A DNA stretch of 25,916 nucleotides from Priapulus caudatus (GCF_000485595.1 NW_014578821.1:29042-54957), one strand, 5' to 3'. Shown: positions 11,640 to 20,299, numbered from the stretch's first letter. Notes: generated by a model not told the origin, from the letters alone. Made by a program: numbers and translations.

Positions 11640-12160
11640 CCTGCTATGTTATCTGTTTTAGCGCATGCGGAATATCTTACGAGAACAGAGTATTATTTGG
11701 CCTGAAATGCATCTTAACTATGTCAAGGGCATCTGCAGATATTTCCTGTAACACTCAAATCTCCTCTCATCTCAGTTATCATCTCGACTCTGTGTTATTA
11801 TCATAGATTAAGAGACGCGCTATCGTCCACAATCCCAATCTGCACAAAACACCCAGTCTCACTTCATCCCCCTCCTCCCCTCGCGCTCTTCCTCCTTGTC
11901 TCCTCGTCTGCACGCATCATCTTCTCCTTTCTTTGAGCCCACCCCTGTCTCCGTCTCCGGTCCTGCTCACCTGTCCCACTGTCCTCCATCCTCCTCTCAT
12001 TCTCCACGTCATCTCCCTCTCTCTCCCAGCAACTATATTACGCCCTTTATAAGCTCGTCTCTCGCCTGCACTGCACGTATGGAAACTGGCTCCGCCAATG
12101 CCAAAGTTCTCCCAAGAAGAATAATATTTTCCAAAATAATGTATTTAACATAAAGGGGGG
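11640..12160 (+). repeat. Noisy direct repeat, copy 1
   Basis: Shares an ordered series of blocks with 12290-12727: TTTTAGCGCA(TG)CGGAAT, then CTGAAA...TGTCAAGGG, then CTGTGTTTATMAT, then a C/T-rich stretch, then CTATATTACG, and finally CCAAGAAGAA. Copies differ mostly by indels. No coding function is seen. Confidence 0.65.
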
Positions 12161-12289
12161 CTTATCCCAGCATAAGATTCTACCCGTCAACTATCATATA
12201 CTTCCATCAGTAACCTTCCAACCATGAAATAGGAAAGCAGAACTTGCAGGTAACGCTCCGCGCATAAACCAGTCCAGTACATCTCGCAT

Positions 12290-12727
12290 CTCTACCACAC
12301 CTGCTACGTACTTCGTTTTAGCGCACCATGCGGAATTCTGCACGAGAGAGTTATATTCATTGTGCTGAAAAATCCATTATATGGTCAGGGGTCTCTCAGC
12401 ATAGGCTTTCTGTAATAAATTCTTATTAGTAGACCTGTGTTTATAATTAGAGAGGCGCCCAGAAAGGGGTGCAAAACCACTACTCCTCTCATCCCAGCCG
12501 AGGCCATTCCCCTTGTCCTTCCCTTGTCTGCATGCTCCAGCCTCCTTCTCTTCCACCGGCCCCTCGGTCTTTGTTTGTTGCTGTCTTTCGCCCTCACTTT
12601 CTCAGTCCTCGACCAGCTCCTCCCCGGAGGAGCAGCCCAATCTATATTACGTACTTTTATTAGGGCCGTACCTGCCTGTCTGAACGTTGCTGCTGCGCAT
12701 GGCGCAATATCTCCGCAAGAAGAAAAG
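12290..12727 (+). repeat. Noisy direct repeat, copy 2, cut by N gap
   Basis: Second copy of the repeat at 11640. It runs directly into the run of Ns, as expected where an assembler fails to resolve a tandem array. The GCGCATG motif occurs again near 12695. Confidence 0.65.
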
Positions 12728-12737
12728 NNNNNNNNNN
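12728..12737. other. Assembly gap (10 N)
   Basis: Ten N bases join the noisy repeat array to a CT-rich microsatellite (12738-12766). True distance across the gap is unknown. Confidence 0.99.
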
Positions 12738-12894
12738 TCTCTCTCTATCTCTATCTCTCTCTCTCGAAGGACAAATGAAATGCCACCGATAATATTCGCC
12801 CACCACCACCACCACTACCGCCGGCAACTGCCGCCGTATTTAGGGCATAGATTCTGCTGACGACTTGGAATAAGTTCTCGCCACGTATCATTTC

Positions 12895-13035
12895 CAGGGC
12901 CGTAGCTAGCGGGGGGGGGGCAAAATTGCCTCCTAGAAAAAATTGATATAATACATAGTCAATGGCGGTCACCACCCCCGAACACGCCACACGCGTGGCT
13001 TTGCACCCTCCCCAGACAAAATTGGGTAGCTACGC
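12895..13035. mobile_element. MITE-like element with inverted ends
   Basis: The left end reads CAGGGCCGTAGCTAGC and then a G run. The right end contains TAGCTACG, the inverted copy of CGTAGCTA, preceded by CCCTCCCC. The roughly 140-base size, inverted termini, G/C-run subterminal parts and lack of coding capacity fit a non-autonomous DNA transposon remnant. I could not identify target-site duplications with confidence, so the superfamily is left open. Confidence 0.45.
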
Positions 13036-13062
13036 TATTATTAAGTGGTTTTCTAATGCGTT

Positions 13063-13089
13063 AATTCTAAGTCGTCACCACTTAGAATT
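13063..13089. repeat. Perfect 10-bp hairpin
   Basis: AATTCTAAGT at 13063-13072 pairs perfectly with ACTTAGAATT at 13080-13089 around a 7-base loop. The left part, GCGTTAATTCTAAGTCGT (13058-13075), recurs exactly at 25073-25090. Confidence 0.8.
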
Positions 13090-13229
13090 GTCTTGGATAT
13101 AGAACAACCATTTGAAATCTTAACAACACGTTTTTGCCCGAATATCTTTCGCTGATTCACTATTGGTTTGCAAAACAAAGCAAATAATTTAATCTGCACT
13201 TCTATACTTGGTTCCCATGTCAATATGAG

Positions 13230-13640
13230 TCTCACATCTATAATTTCTGTATGTCATGTCCTAATGTTGATGGTATGTGTGACCAGAACTTTTGTTACCG
13301 TTTATTGCGGCATTTATGTTTTATTTGACTACTTTATACCTAGCTTAAGAAACGACTCCAAAAGTTACAGGTTTCCGAGAAGTACTGATGGATGCACTTA
13401 CGCATAAATCACATATTCTAATCAACATTTTTTTGGAACACAATAACGATGCGTGTTTCAACGCGACCCAGTGACCTTGCTCTGATGACTAATATACTAG
13501 CGGGACCTTAGATCGGACTAAGAAGTATTCCTTATTTTAATCTTTCAGATCTACTGTAAACGTATAAAAACACGCAAAACTCTCAATTATTGTCTTGATG
13601 GCAACAAAATCTTGAAAATCTCCGTTTAAAAAAATAGTGA
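13230..13640 (+). repeat. ~400-bp direct repeat, copy 1
   Basis: Matches 13889-14295 over about 400 bases, with long identical blocks such as CATTTTTTTGGAACACAATA and the ACTAATATACTAGCGGGACC region. A GT microsatellite separates the copies. Both copies keep a short hydrophobic frame containing VLMLMVC and LFDYF, but no family is recognised. Confidence 0.9.
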
Positions 13641-13655
13641 AAATAGTGTGGGGGT

Positions 13656-13755
13656 GCGCGCGCGCGCGAGTGTGTGTGTGTGTGTGTGTGTCTGTCTGTG
13701 TGCGTGTGCGTGTGTGTGTATGTGTGTGTGTCTGTGTGAGTGTGTGTGTGTGTCT

Positions 13756-13814
<59 letters not shown>

Positions 13815-13816
13815 CG

Positions 13817-13859
<43 letters not shown>
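13656..13859 (+). repeat. GC/GT microsatellite
   Basis: A short alternating GC run (13656-13668) followed by about 190 bases of (GT)n with CT, AT and GC interruptions. It lies between the two copies of the 400-bp direct repeat. Open frames across it are repeat translations. Confidence 0.95.
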
Positions 13860-13860
<1 letters not shown>

Positions 13861-13888
13861 ATCAAAATGAGAATCGCGGCAATGATTT

Positions 13889-14295
13889 ATGGACTTCTTG
13901 TCCTAATGCTGATGGTATGTATGAACCATAGTTTAGTTCCATTGGTTCATATGTTGGTTACATTTATTTTTTGCGGCATTCATGCTTTATTCGATTACTT
14001 TACCTAGCTGAAAACGATTAGGAAAGGTTCAGGTCGCCGTCAGGTACTGATGGATGCACTTGCGCAAAAAATCACATATCCTATCAACATTTTTTTGGAA
14101 CACAATAACGATGCGTATTTCAACGCGACCAGTGACGTTGCTCTGATGACTAATATACTAGCGGGACCTTAGATCGGACTAAGAAGTGTTCCTTATTTTA
14201 CCCTTATACAGCCCCTGTTGCAAATATAGCAACACGCGGAATTCTCAATTATTGTCTTGATAGTAACAAAATCACCGTGATTAAAAATAGTCTCC
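13889..14295 (+). repeat. ~400-bp direct repeat, copy 2
   Basis: Second copy of the unit at 13230-13640, offset by about 650 bases. It differs by substitutions and by real local changes, for example near 13930-13960, so it is probably a genuine duplication rather than a read artefact. Confidence 0.9.
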
Positions 14296-14446
14296 GTCTA
14301 CCCACACTAACTGCATGGAATATAGCAATTGCCAGCATGCATTTAGAATCACCAACGATTGCGCTATTTTTTAAAGCAAGTCTGTGTCATGTGAGCTGAT
14401 CCGGAACGACTTACTCAGTCGAGCTACATAACAGAATTAATTTTTG

Positions 14447-14735
14447 TTATTATATATTATATATATTATATATTATGTGTTCGTGTGGTGTGGCGTGTGT
14501 GGTGGTGTGTGCGTTCGTTTCGTGCGTGCGTGGCGTGCGTGCGTGCGTGCGTGTGTGAGTGCGTGTGTGTGTGTGTGTGTGCGTCTTGTGCGTTGTGCGT
14601 GCGTGCGTGCGTGCGTGCGTGCGTGTGTGAGTGTGTGCTGTGTGTGTGTGTGTGCTGTGTTGTGTGTGCGTACGTGCGTGTGCGTGCGTGCGTGGGTGCG
14701 GTGCGTGCGTGTGTGCGTGTGTGTGTGAGTGGTGA
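14447..14735 (+). repeat. AT run and GTGC/GT microsatellite
   Basis: A TATATATTA tract (14447-14475) runs into about 260 bases of (GT)n and (GTGC)n. Frames through it are C/V/R-rich repeat translations. Confidence 0.95.
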
Positions 14736-15383
14736 TGTGTTAATCAGGGGCGATATCCAGGAAATTCGGAGGGGTGCTGTAAATTAGCAGCAGGCGGTTG
14801 AAGATACCCCATTGATTTTTTTGACTGTAATAACTGTATCGGTCTACCTTGAAATCCAATGTATTTTTAACCCCGTTATTTTACTGTTTTGTACCTGGTT
14901 GCATATATATATACATATATATATATAAACACGCAATACTATCAGTTTTAACAACATATTTTTAATTTCGATGCATTTCATTCTATTTCATCTGATAATC
15001 TTTTGCCACATACACACTAAAAGTAGGCATGTAGTCACTAAGGTAGGTGTGGAGGCGCCATAATCCCCTCGACCCACTAGCCGCCCCACTCAGTGATTTA
15101 CTGTTTCTTTAATCAACACGATTTCATCTATAGTTTGACCCCTAACGTTATTTCTCTAACCAACTGTCATATGCGATTAATTTATCGGTATCTATACTAT
15201 TATTTATATCTATACTCTATATTATAAGTAAATTTCTTTTAGGGTAAATCTATGTAATTAATCTCTTAGTAACAATTTCCTTAATCGTAGTTACACACTT
15301 GATAACGTTTAACGCGCCTATAATACCACAACAATTATAATTATACTAGATCCATTTCGTAATTTAGAGAGCTTCATCGTAGA
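14736..15383. other. Non-coding stretch, possible element fragment
   Basis: No gene is seen. CAGGGGCGATATCCAGG near 14746-14762, followed by GGAGGGGTGCTG, resembles the G-rich ends of non-autonomous DNA transposons. The minus strand near 15060-15095 has a similar G-rich string, so a decayed element may span the interval. An AT dinucleotide run lies at about 14902-14926. Confidence 0.35.
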
Positions 15384-15519
15384 TTTGATTGGGTTATTGA
15401 TTGAGTTATTGATTTGATTGATTGATTTGATTGATTGATTGCTAATTGATTGATGATTGATTGATTGATTGATTGATTGATGATTGATGATTGATTGATT
15501 TGATTGATTTGATTGGGTT
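15384..15519 (+). repeat. TTGA tetranucleotide repeat
   Basis: About 135 bases of TTGATTGA with occasional extra T or missing bases. A shorter stretch of the same motif lies at about 22108-22132 beside the telomere-like array. Confidence 0.9.
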
Positions 15520-15527
15520 ATTGTCAG

Positions 15528-15642
15528 ATCGCCGTCATACCAGCCGATCCCGGAAGATCAAGCCCTCGTGGTAAATCCCGTAGCTATAATGGACCTAGCG
15601 GCTTTAGGAGTTCAAGGCATTCAAGCAAATCCAAAGGCCATC
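15528..15642 (+). CDS. Candidate internal exon, unknown product
   Basis: A 115-base segment bounded by a plausible acceptor (TTATTGTCAG ending at 15527) and a strong donor (GTGAGT at 15643). Two frames stay open. The one starting at 15529 reads like folded protein, with 38 codons including YQPIPEDQALVVNPVAIMD. The other is S/R/G-rich. I recognise no family. It lies 1.6 kb upstream of the transporter start and would belong to an upstream or alternative transcript. Chance remains likely because the acceptor is made by the flanking repeat. Confidence 0.3.
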
Positions 15643-16290
15643 GTGAGTGAATTCAACCTCTAACAGCTCAAGGTGGGTATAGACGGTAGGAATTGGTGAA
15701 TTATTCTTAATTCAATGTAGATGCATGCATGCACGCGTTAGTATAAGTAGGGTATACCATCAAACTGGAAAGCTATATAATACGATCTGGCGTGATCGAG
15801 GTGTTATATATTTCCCAACATTTTTAATGTCAGTGTAACAATTCTATGTTAATTGTGTGTTACTCAACCGATTGCGTACATCCATATTAACATTTTTTAT
15901 TTAGGGAGAGGCTTGAGAACGGACGTGACTCACAGGATATACCGGTCGGGAAAAACAATGCTGATGCTAGTGTAAAAATTTTACAATTTTTTTATACGTA
16001 AATATAATTGTTTAATACGCAGTACATAGGGGTCTAACAAAATTACAAAAAATATCGATAACGTTACTGAAATGCAGTTGCGTGTTTTAATTGTTTATTG
16101 ATTATGTCTCGTTGATATTACTGGATGTGTTTTTGCTCAAACTTTTTGATAAAATGCCTCACGGTAACTAATAAAATGTAAACAATATTTTTGTTTACTA
16201 TTTTTATTGAAAAATACACACAGTTGGGTTCACATTGTAGGCTCTAACATTCTGTAGAAAATACCAGCAAAAACAGAAGCGGACATCATA
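15643..16290. other. AT-rich non-coding stretch
   Basis: No coding or RNA gene is seen. It is AT-rich with no obvious repeats except short palindromes such as ATGCATGCATGC near 15721. Confidence 0.5.
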
Positions 16291-16576
16291 AACTGTAGAT
16301 GAATAAACCCAGAGGGAAGGAAGGAACTGCAGATGGAATATACTCAGAAGGAAGGGAGGAACTGTAGATGGAATAAACTCAGAAGGAAGGAACTGTAGAT
16401 TAATAAACCCAGAAGGAAGGAACTGTAGATGCAATATACTCAGAAGGAAGGAAGAGGAACTGTAGATGGAATAAACTCAGAAGGAAGAAACTGTATAGAT
16501 GGAATAAACTCAGAAGGAAGGAAGGAACTGTAGAGGAATATAGCTACCAGAATGCGGGAGAAGACTGTAGATCTAT
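16291..16576 (+). repeat. ~31-bp minisatellite (AACTGTAGATGGAATAAAC)
   Basis: About eight copies of a 30-37-base unit made of AACTGTAGATGGAATAAAC and then TCAGAAGGAAGG. Unit length varies with the number of GGAA repeats. The long minus-strand frames that cross this area are not supported as genes. Confidence 0.9.
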
Positions 16577-17262
16577 AACACCCGCGCAAGGCAAGCAAGT
16601 ACAACTACCTATACGACTGCGCCTGCACTCCACGAGACCAAGAAACCAGGACCATAGAATCAGACAGCGCAAGGACAAACGAGTATCATCGCTAAATAGG
16701 AAAAGCGGTGTAAAATATAAACCCGACTTATATTTTGCAGTGGCGATTAAACGCGCATTATAAGACACAGCATAGACATGATAGCAATCTTGAACTGTCA
16801 CAACATACCTAGACACTCCACCGGTTGCGCGGGCCACGAGCTGCACACTGTGCGAGGGGGTTCTTTTTTTCGGGCGCCGGGTGTTTCGCGGCTTCTTCCT
16901 GTCCGTCACTTTTGTCTCTGCATTCCCTGTGTTGCTGTGTGTGCTCTGTGCTGTCGCTGCTGTGTCGTGTGTCGTGTGTGCTTGTCGCCTGCTCGCTCGT
17001 GTGTGTGTCTGTGGGCCGAGTAGGGTAACTTGATGTGTGATTTTGAAATAGCGAATCACAAATTACCTGTAACACAGTAATCTTGACACGTAGCGAGGAA
17101 GCTATAGGAAGTTCATCAGAGAAGATAGGCGGTGCTGTCCCTGACGCTGCTCTAGCTACGATCTCAGGTGACTGACTAGAAAAGCCATGAAACTCACAGC
17201 AGAAGAACGAACACTTCTCGCTTTTTACCACAACCACCCCAAACGAAAAAAACACAGACGAG
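16577..17262 (+). promoter_or_regulatory. 5' flank of transporter gene (promoter/5'UTR region)
   Basis: This is the interval upstream of the transporter start codon. It contains a TG/CTG-rich stretch at 16915-17020 and no clear TATA box. The transcription start cannot be placed. The last 75 bases before the ATG are A/C-rich and contain an upstream ATG, described separately. Confidence 0.35.
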
Positions 17263-17333
17263 ATGGCAACGACGAACACCCAGCAAGAAGAAGTGACAAG
17301 CAGGGAACGAACCGAGCCTCCCGGGAGCTCTGA
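17187..17333 (+). other. Upstream ORF overlapping the transporter start
   Basis: ATG at 17187 has a purine at -3 (GCCATGA) and opens 48 codons that end with TGA at 17331-17333. It is in a different frame from the transporter CDS (17263) and overlaps it by about 70 bases. If the 5'UTR includes it, ribosomes starting here would bypass the main start, a known way to reduce translation. The predicted peptide is basic (for example NHPKRKKHRRDG) and unlike known proteins. Confidence 0.35.
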
Positions 17334-17614
17334 GAGCGAGGCTCTGTCACACACAAGCAGCAAGCAAGAAAGCTCGACAAACGTGGAAACCATCAATAAC
17401 CCGGGAAGCAGAGAGAGCAGGGCGGCTCTGCCACACACCGACCACGGCTGGGCGTGGATGGTGCTGGCTGGTGCGTGCGTCAATACCTTCGTGCTGGGTC
17501 TCACGTCGGCTTGTTTCTCCGTGCTTTTCGCAGAGTTTGCGACCGTGTTGCGTGGGGAAAAAAGTACGATTGCCCTCATAGGATCGCTGCAAACTGGCAT
17601 CACGTGGATGTTAG
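17263..17614 (+). CDS. Monocarboxylate transporter-like (SLC16/MCT), exon 1
   Basis: First coding exon of a plus-strand gene of the SLC16 (MCT) branch of the major facilitator superfamily. These plasma-membrane carriers move monocarboxylates or related solutes, some with protons. Residues 1-58 form a hydrophilic S/T/E-rich cytosolic tail. DHGWAWMVLAGA at about 60-71 corresponds to the family's DGGWGW signature at the start of helix 1, followed by the helix (about 64-90), FAEFATVLRGEKS and IGSLQTGI at the start of helix 2. The exon ends TTAG|GTAAAG, a good donor in phase 1. ATG 17263 is chosen because it is the first in frame (AGATGG context). Later exons at 18845, 19503 and 20675 supply the rest; total about 486 codons, normal for the family. 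Family confident, substrate unknown. Confidence 0.85.
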
Positions 17615-17631
17615 GTAAAGTATATAAATAA

Positions 17632-17662
<31 letters not shown>

Positions 17663-17870
17663 AGATAAATTTAAATATAGAAATAGGTGTCAACATTTTA
17701 TTACGCGAGCTTTCGAAAACATATGTCTCATTTTATCAGGCGACAACAACAGAATGGAAACACGTTATTTTTGAATACAATGCGATATGCGCGGTACCGT
17801 ATTGTCGCCTGACGAAGAGAAATATGTTCTCAAAAGCTCGCATAATAAAATTTTGACACCAATTTCTATA
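17577..17870 (+). repeat. Duplicated exon-1 end plus intron, copy 1
   Basis: The last 38 bases of exon 1, its donor and the following intron recur at 17878-18156 after a single N (17871). This copy holds an intact exon end and a palindromic element (17676-17870). The second copy carries mostly small deletions in short runs, so an unresolved overlap of noisy reads is as likely as a true tandem duplication. Confidence 0.85.
17676..17870. mobile_element. Palindromic element with ~60-70 bp arms
   Basis: The left arm (about 17676-17746) and right arm (about 17802-17870) are inverted copies of each other. Each contains GGTGTCAA..ATTTTATTA, GCGAGCTTT and CAGGCGACAA, separated by about 55 bases. There is no coding capacity. 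Each arm, read towards the outside, carries CTGAYRA, then a GAGA/TCTC-like stem, then AAA-GCTCGC. This resembles the core of hammerhead ribozymes known from Penelope-like retroelements, but stems I and III are not evident. It could instead be a MITE with long terminal inverted repeats. Confidence 0.6.
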
Positions 17871-17871
17871 N
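17871..17871. other. Single ambiguous base (N)
   Basis: One N lies exactly between the two copies of the exon-end/palindrome segment. It is a likely join or unresolved base. Confidence 0.95.
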
Positions 17872-17877
17872 AGATCT

Positions 17878-18156
17878 CATAGGAATCGCTGCAAACTGGC
17901 ATCACGTGGATGTTAGGTTAAACGTAATAATATATATAGATATTAAAAAAATATATAATATATAAGATTAAATTTAAATATAGAATAGATGTCAAATTTT
18001 ATTACGTCAGCTTCGAAAACATGTCTCATTTTATCAGGCGACAACAACAGAATGGAAACACGTTATTTTATTACAATGCGATATCGCGTTACCTTGTTGT
18101 CGCCTGACGAAGTAAACATATGTTCTCAAAGCTCGCATAAATAAAATTTTGACACC
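17878..18156 (+). repeat. Duplicated exon-1 end plus intron, copy 2
   Basis: A second copy of 17577-17870. Its exon fragment (17878-17917) has an extra A, which shifts the frame, and its donor GTAAAG has become GGTTAAAC, so it should not be used as an exon. It contains the second palindromic element (17988-18156) with its right end intact. Confidence 0.85.
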
Positions 18157-18200
18157 AATTTTTATTATATTTATTTCTCTTCATGTTCCGTGCTGTTTTT

Positions 18201-18273
18201 ACTTATATATATATATAAATATAATATATATATAATATATATATATATATATTATATATATATATATTATACC
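18201..18273 (+). repeat. AT dinucleotide tract
   Basis: About 70 bases of (TA)n with small interruptions in intron 1 of the transporter gene. The Y/I-rich open frame here is a repeat translation. Confidence 0.9.
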
Positions 18274-18492
18274 TTATCTCGCCCAGAATCCGAACTGCTA
18301 TCTATCCTCTGTCTCGCAAACTTTTACTTTTATTCAAAATGGAAACTCAACAAAGTATTTAAACATGGCGTCCGCTTAACCGCAAATCGTTAAATAATTA
18401 TTAATTATTAATCGACTAACTGTAATGCATATCTTCTCCTCCCCCCAATTTTTTAACGAACTTCTTTATTCAATTTACTTGTGTTTTCCTTG

Positions 18493-18848
18493 TCGTCTGT
18501 AACTTTGCGATCAGTACGTTTCTGTATAACGTTAGTCACTATTTATGTGAATTACTTACTTCACCTTGTCGCCTGTATTAAAACTTAACTATTTAAAAGT
18601 TAATCTTAATAAGTCACTATTTAAATAAATTTACGGTTGCACAAGTAGCGATTGAACCGGCCGAGAAAGCTTCCTATAATTAGGATCAAATATATTGTCC
18701 GACGAACATTTGCCTTTATATATGTCATTAACCTTTCATTAACGTAACAATCCCATCGACTTTATATTCTTAGTACGTTTCTGTGCTATGATAGCCAGTA
18801 TTTATGTTGATTACTTCACTGTGTACCTGTAACCCTGCGATCAGGGTC
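18493..18848 (+). repeat. Diverged ~80-bp repeat pair in intron 1
   Basis: Segments at about 18493-18585 and 18770-18848 share TTAGTACGTTTCTGT, AGTCACTATTTATGTTGATT-like and TTACTTCAC blocks, together with a GTAACYYTGCGATCAG string. In the second copy that string forms the acceptor of exon 2 (GCGATCAG ending at 18844), so the acceptor sits in repeat-derived sequence. Confidence 0.6.
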
Positions 18849-18996
18849 CCGTGTTTCGCTCGGCTGGCTGATGAGTACAGCTACCGTGTGATAGTGATAA
18901 CAGGAGGATGCTGGCTGCGGGTGGAATGGGTCTCAGGCCTACGGAGCCAGAAACCATACACGTGACTGATCGGAGGCATAACGGTCTACTGACCAG
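18845..18996 (+). CDS. MCT-like transporter, exon 2 (helices 2-3, frame broken)
   Basis: This exon supplies the segment missing between exon 1 and exon 3. After the acceptor GCGATCAG, GGTCCCGTG encodes GPV, the family's GP in helix 2. A second frame from 18861 reads RLADEYSYRVIVITGG, matching the family's 'L...G.R.V.I.GG' helix 2-3 loop. A third frame from 18908 reads MLAAGGMGL, matching helix 3. The donor is CCAG|GTAAAG at 18996. Thus at least three frame changes are needed in 152 bases, and the junction with exon 1 is one base out of phase. The pieces line up in the right order, so homology is likely. The breaks may be read errors (one is in TTT, one at the GGG of the acceptor) or true decay. 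Confidence 0.6.
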
Positions 18997-19502
18997 GTAA
19001 AGGGAACAAAGTTGGGGAAAGAAAGCTTCCTCTAATATATAAAAAGAGAATTTTTGAGGATTGCCATATAATACTAAAGAATATGAGTGTGTGTGTGTTG
19101 CACCGCGTTTTTGCGTTTCAATAATGCGGTTATATTCGTTGTTACTCTAACGGTAATTTGTGGTTTTACTATATGTGTGTTCCATGGAAGTCAGGCTCAC
19201 GTGTTGTTTTGTACTTGACTTGTGCACGTGTCTGTGCCCTTGAGCCAATGTAGATAACTTTATGATGCTGTCCTGTTTCAACGGAATGTGATTATTTGCA
19301 GGTTTTGATCTTGTTTTATTGTTCATGGCATTCTTAATAAACTAAGTCGTTTGGTTCTTCAGTAAAAACTGTAAAGTGTGGTCAATAGATCAGGCTAATA
19401 TATAAAAAATTTCAAATAAAAATGTTACCGGATATTCACAGGTGGGACAACTTGCCGCATTTATTGATGCGGTACTGCCCAAACAAATCTGTTTTATTGC
19501 AG
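18997..19502 (+). other. Transporter intron 2
   Basis: About 500 bases with GTAAAG donor and TTTTATTGCAG acceptor. It contains a perfect 6-bp hairpin (CCGCAT/ATGCGG) at about 19455-19472. A decoy acceptor, TATTTGCAG|GTTTTG, lies near 19303 and resembles the true acceptor at 19502. Confidence 0.5.
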
Positions 19503-20248
19503 GTTTTGGCAGGGGAATGATTTGTACACATCGTTCGTCTCGGAGCACTGTACTTCGACAAGAAACGCTCCCTAGCTGCTGGTCTCCTATCCGCAGCCTA
19601 CTCAGTAGGCTGCCTAGCCGGTCCTTTACTGTGCGTACAGATCATAGAGAGTTACAGCTGGAATGGTGCGATGATCATTCTAGGTGGCCTGTATCTGCAA
19701 AGTAGTTGCAGCTGGCGCCCCTCTTTAGAGAAATACCAAAAGCTACGAAGAAGTTCAAAGCAGCCGAAGCGACAGAAACGCATCGTACGTTATGCCGAAG
19801 CTCGAGGCGAAACTCGTCGTGCACTGCATCAGTAACTTCGAGTACATGTTTCGAGTGTACATCGTGTTAACGTACTGCGTTCTACTTGGCATCAGGCAGG
19901 GCATGAGTCTCACGCGAGCTGCTCAGATGATGACCGTACTGCAGGTTGCCAGTGCCATCAGCAGCTTCCTAGTGGCAGCCGTAGGAACCAGGCGATGGTT
20001 CCCAGGTCGTACGGTTTTCGGCATTAGCAGCATGGCGACTGGGATCATCAGCCTAATGTTTCTGCGCTCCGAGGAACTGTGGGTGTTTGCACTCTGCTGT
20101 GTGCTGTACGGGTGTAGCGATGGCATAAGAATGAGTATTCAGACACCTATTCTAGTAGATCTATTCGGCGTACAGAATCTACCGATGGTCCAGGCAATCT
20201 ACAATCTCTTCACCGGTATCGGATTGCTGTGTGGACCCGTAGTTGCAG
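19503..20248 (+). CDS. MCT-like transporter, exon 3 (helices 4-11)
   Basis: Joins the previous phase-1 end to give GFGRGM, the family's G.G.G motif of helix 4. From 19542 the frame reads GALYFDKKRSLAAG, the conserved YFDKRR..A.G loop, then helices 5-6 and GGLYL. A basic cytosolic loop (KLRRSSKQPKRQKR) follows. From 19792 a different frame covers helices 7-11: GMSLTRAAQMM, RRWFPGRT, VDLFGVQNLPMVQAIY and GIGLLCGPVVAG, matching the family's GPP.AG end. The donor GCAG|GTAGGC is in phase 1. Two frame changes are needed, one between 19520 and 19541 (beside a TTT run) and one between about 19735 and 19840. Length and order match a single exon of one MCT gene. Confidence 0.8.
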
Positions 20249-20299
20249 GTAGGCACGTTGTAACGTTTTAATTAAAACAAAGCAGTAAGGCCATTGAAG

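Noticed and set aside
13861-14007. Small secreted or membrane protein in the second 400-bp repeat
   Set aside because: The frame starts at the edge of the GT tract, differs in length from copy 1 and has no homologue I recognise. It is probably repeat DNA.
16809-17696. 295-codon minus-strand open frame
   Set aside because: It overlaps transporter exon 1 antisense, has no recognisable domain and crosses simple repeats. The plus-strand frame has clear MCT motifs.
18865-18885. CTGATGAG as a hammerhead ribozyme core
   Set aside because: No GAAA and stem II follow within range, and the bases encode the conserved LADEY part of the transporter.
19285-19330. Extra transporter exon after TATTTGCAG at 19303
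   Set aside because: The sequence after it does not encode any missing MCT motif; helices 2-3 are supplied by 18845-18996 and helix 4 by 19503.
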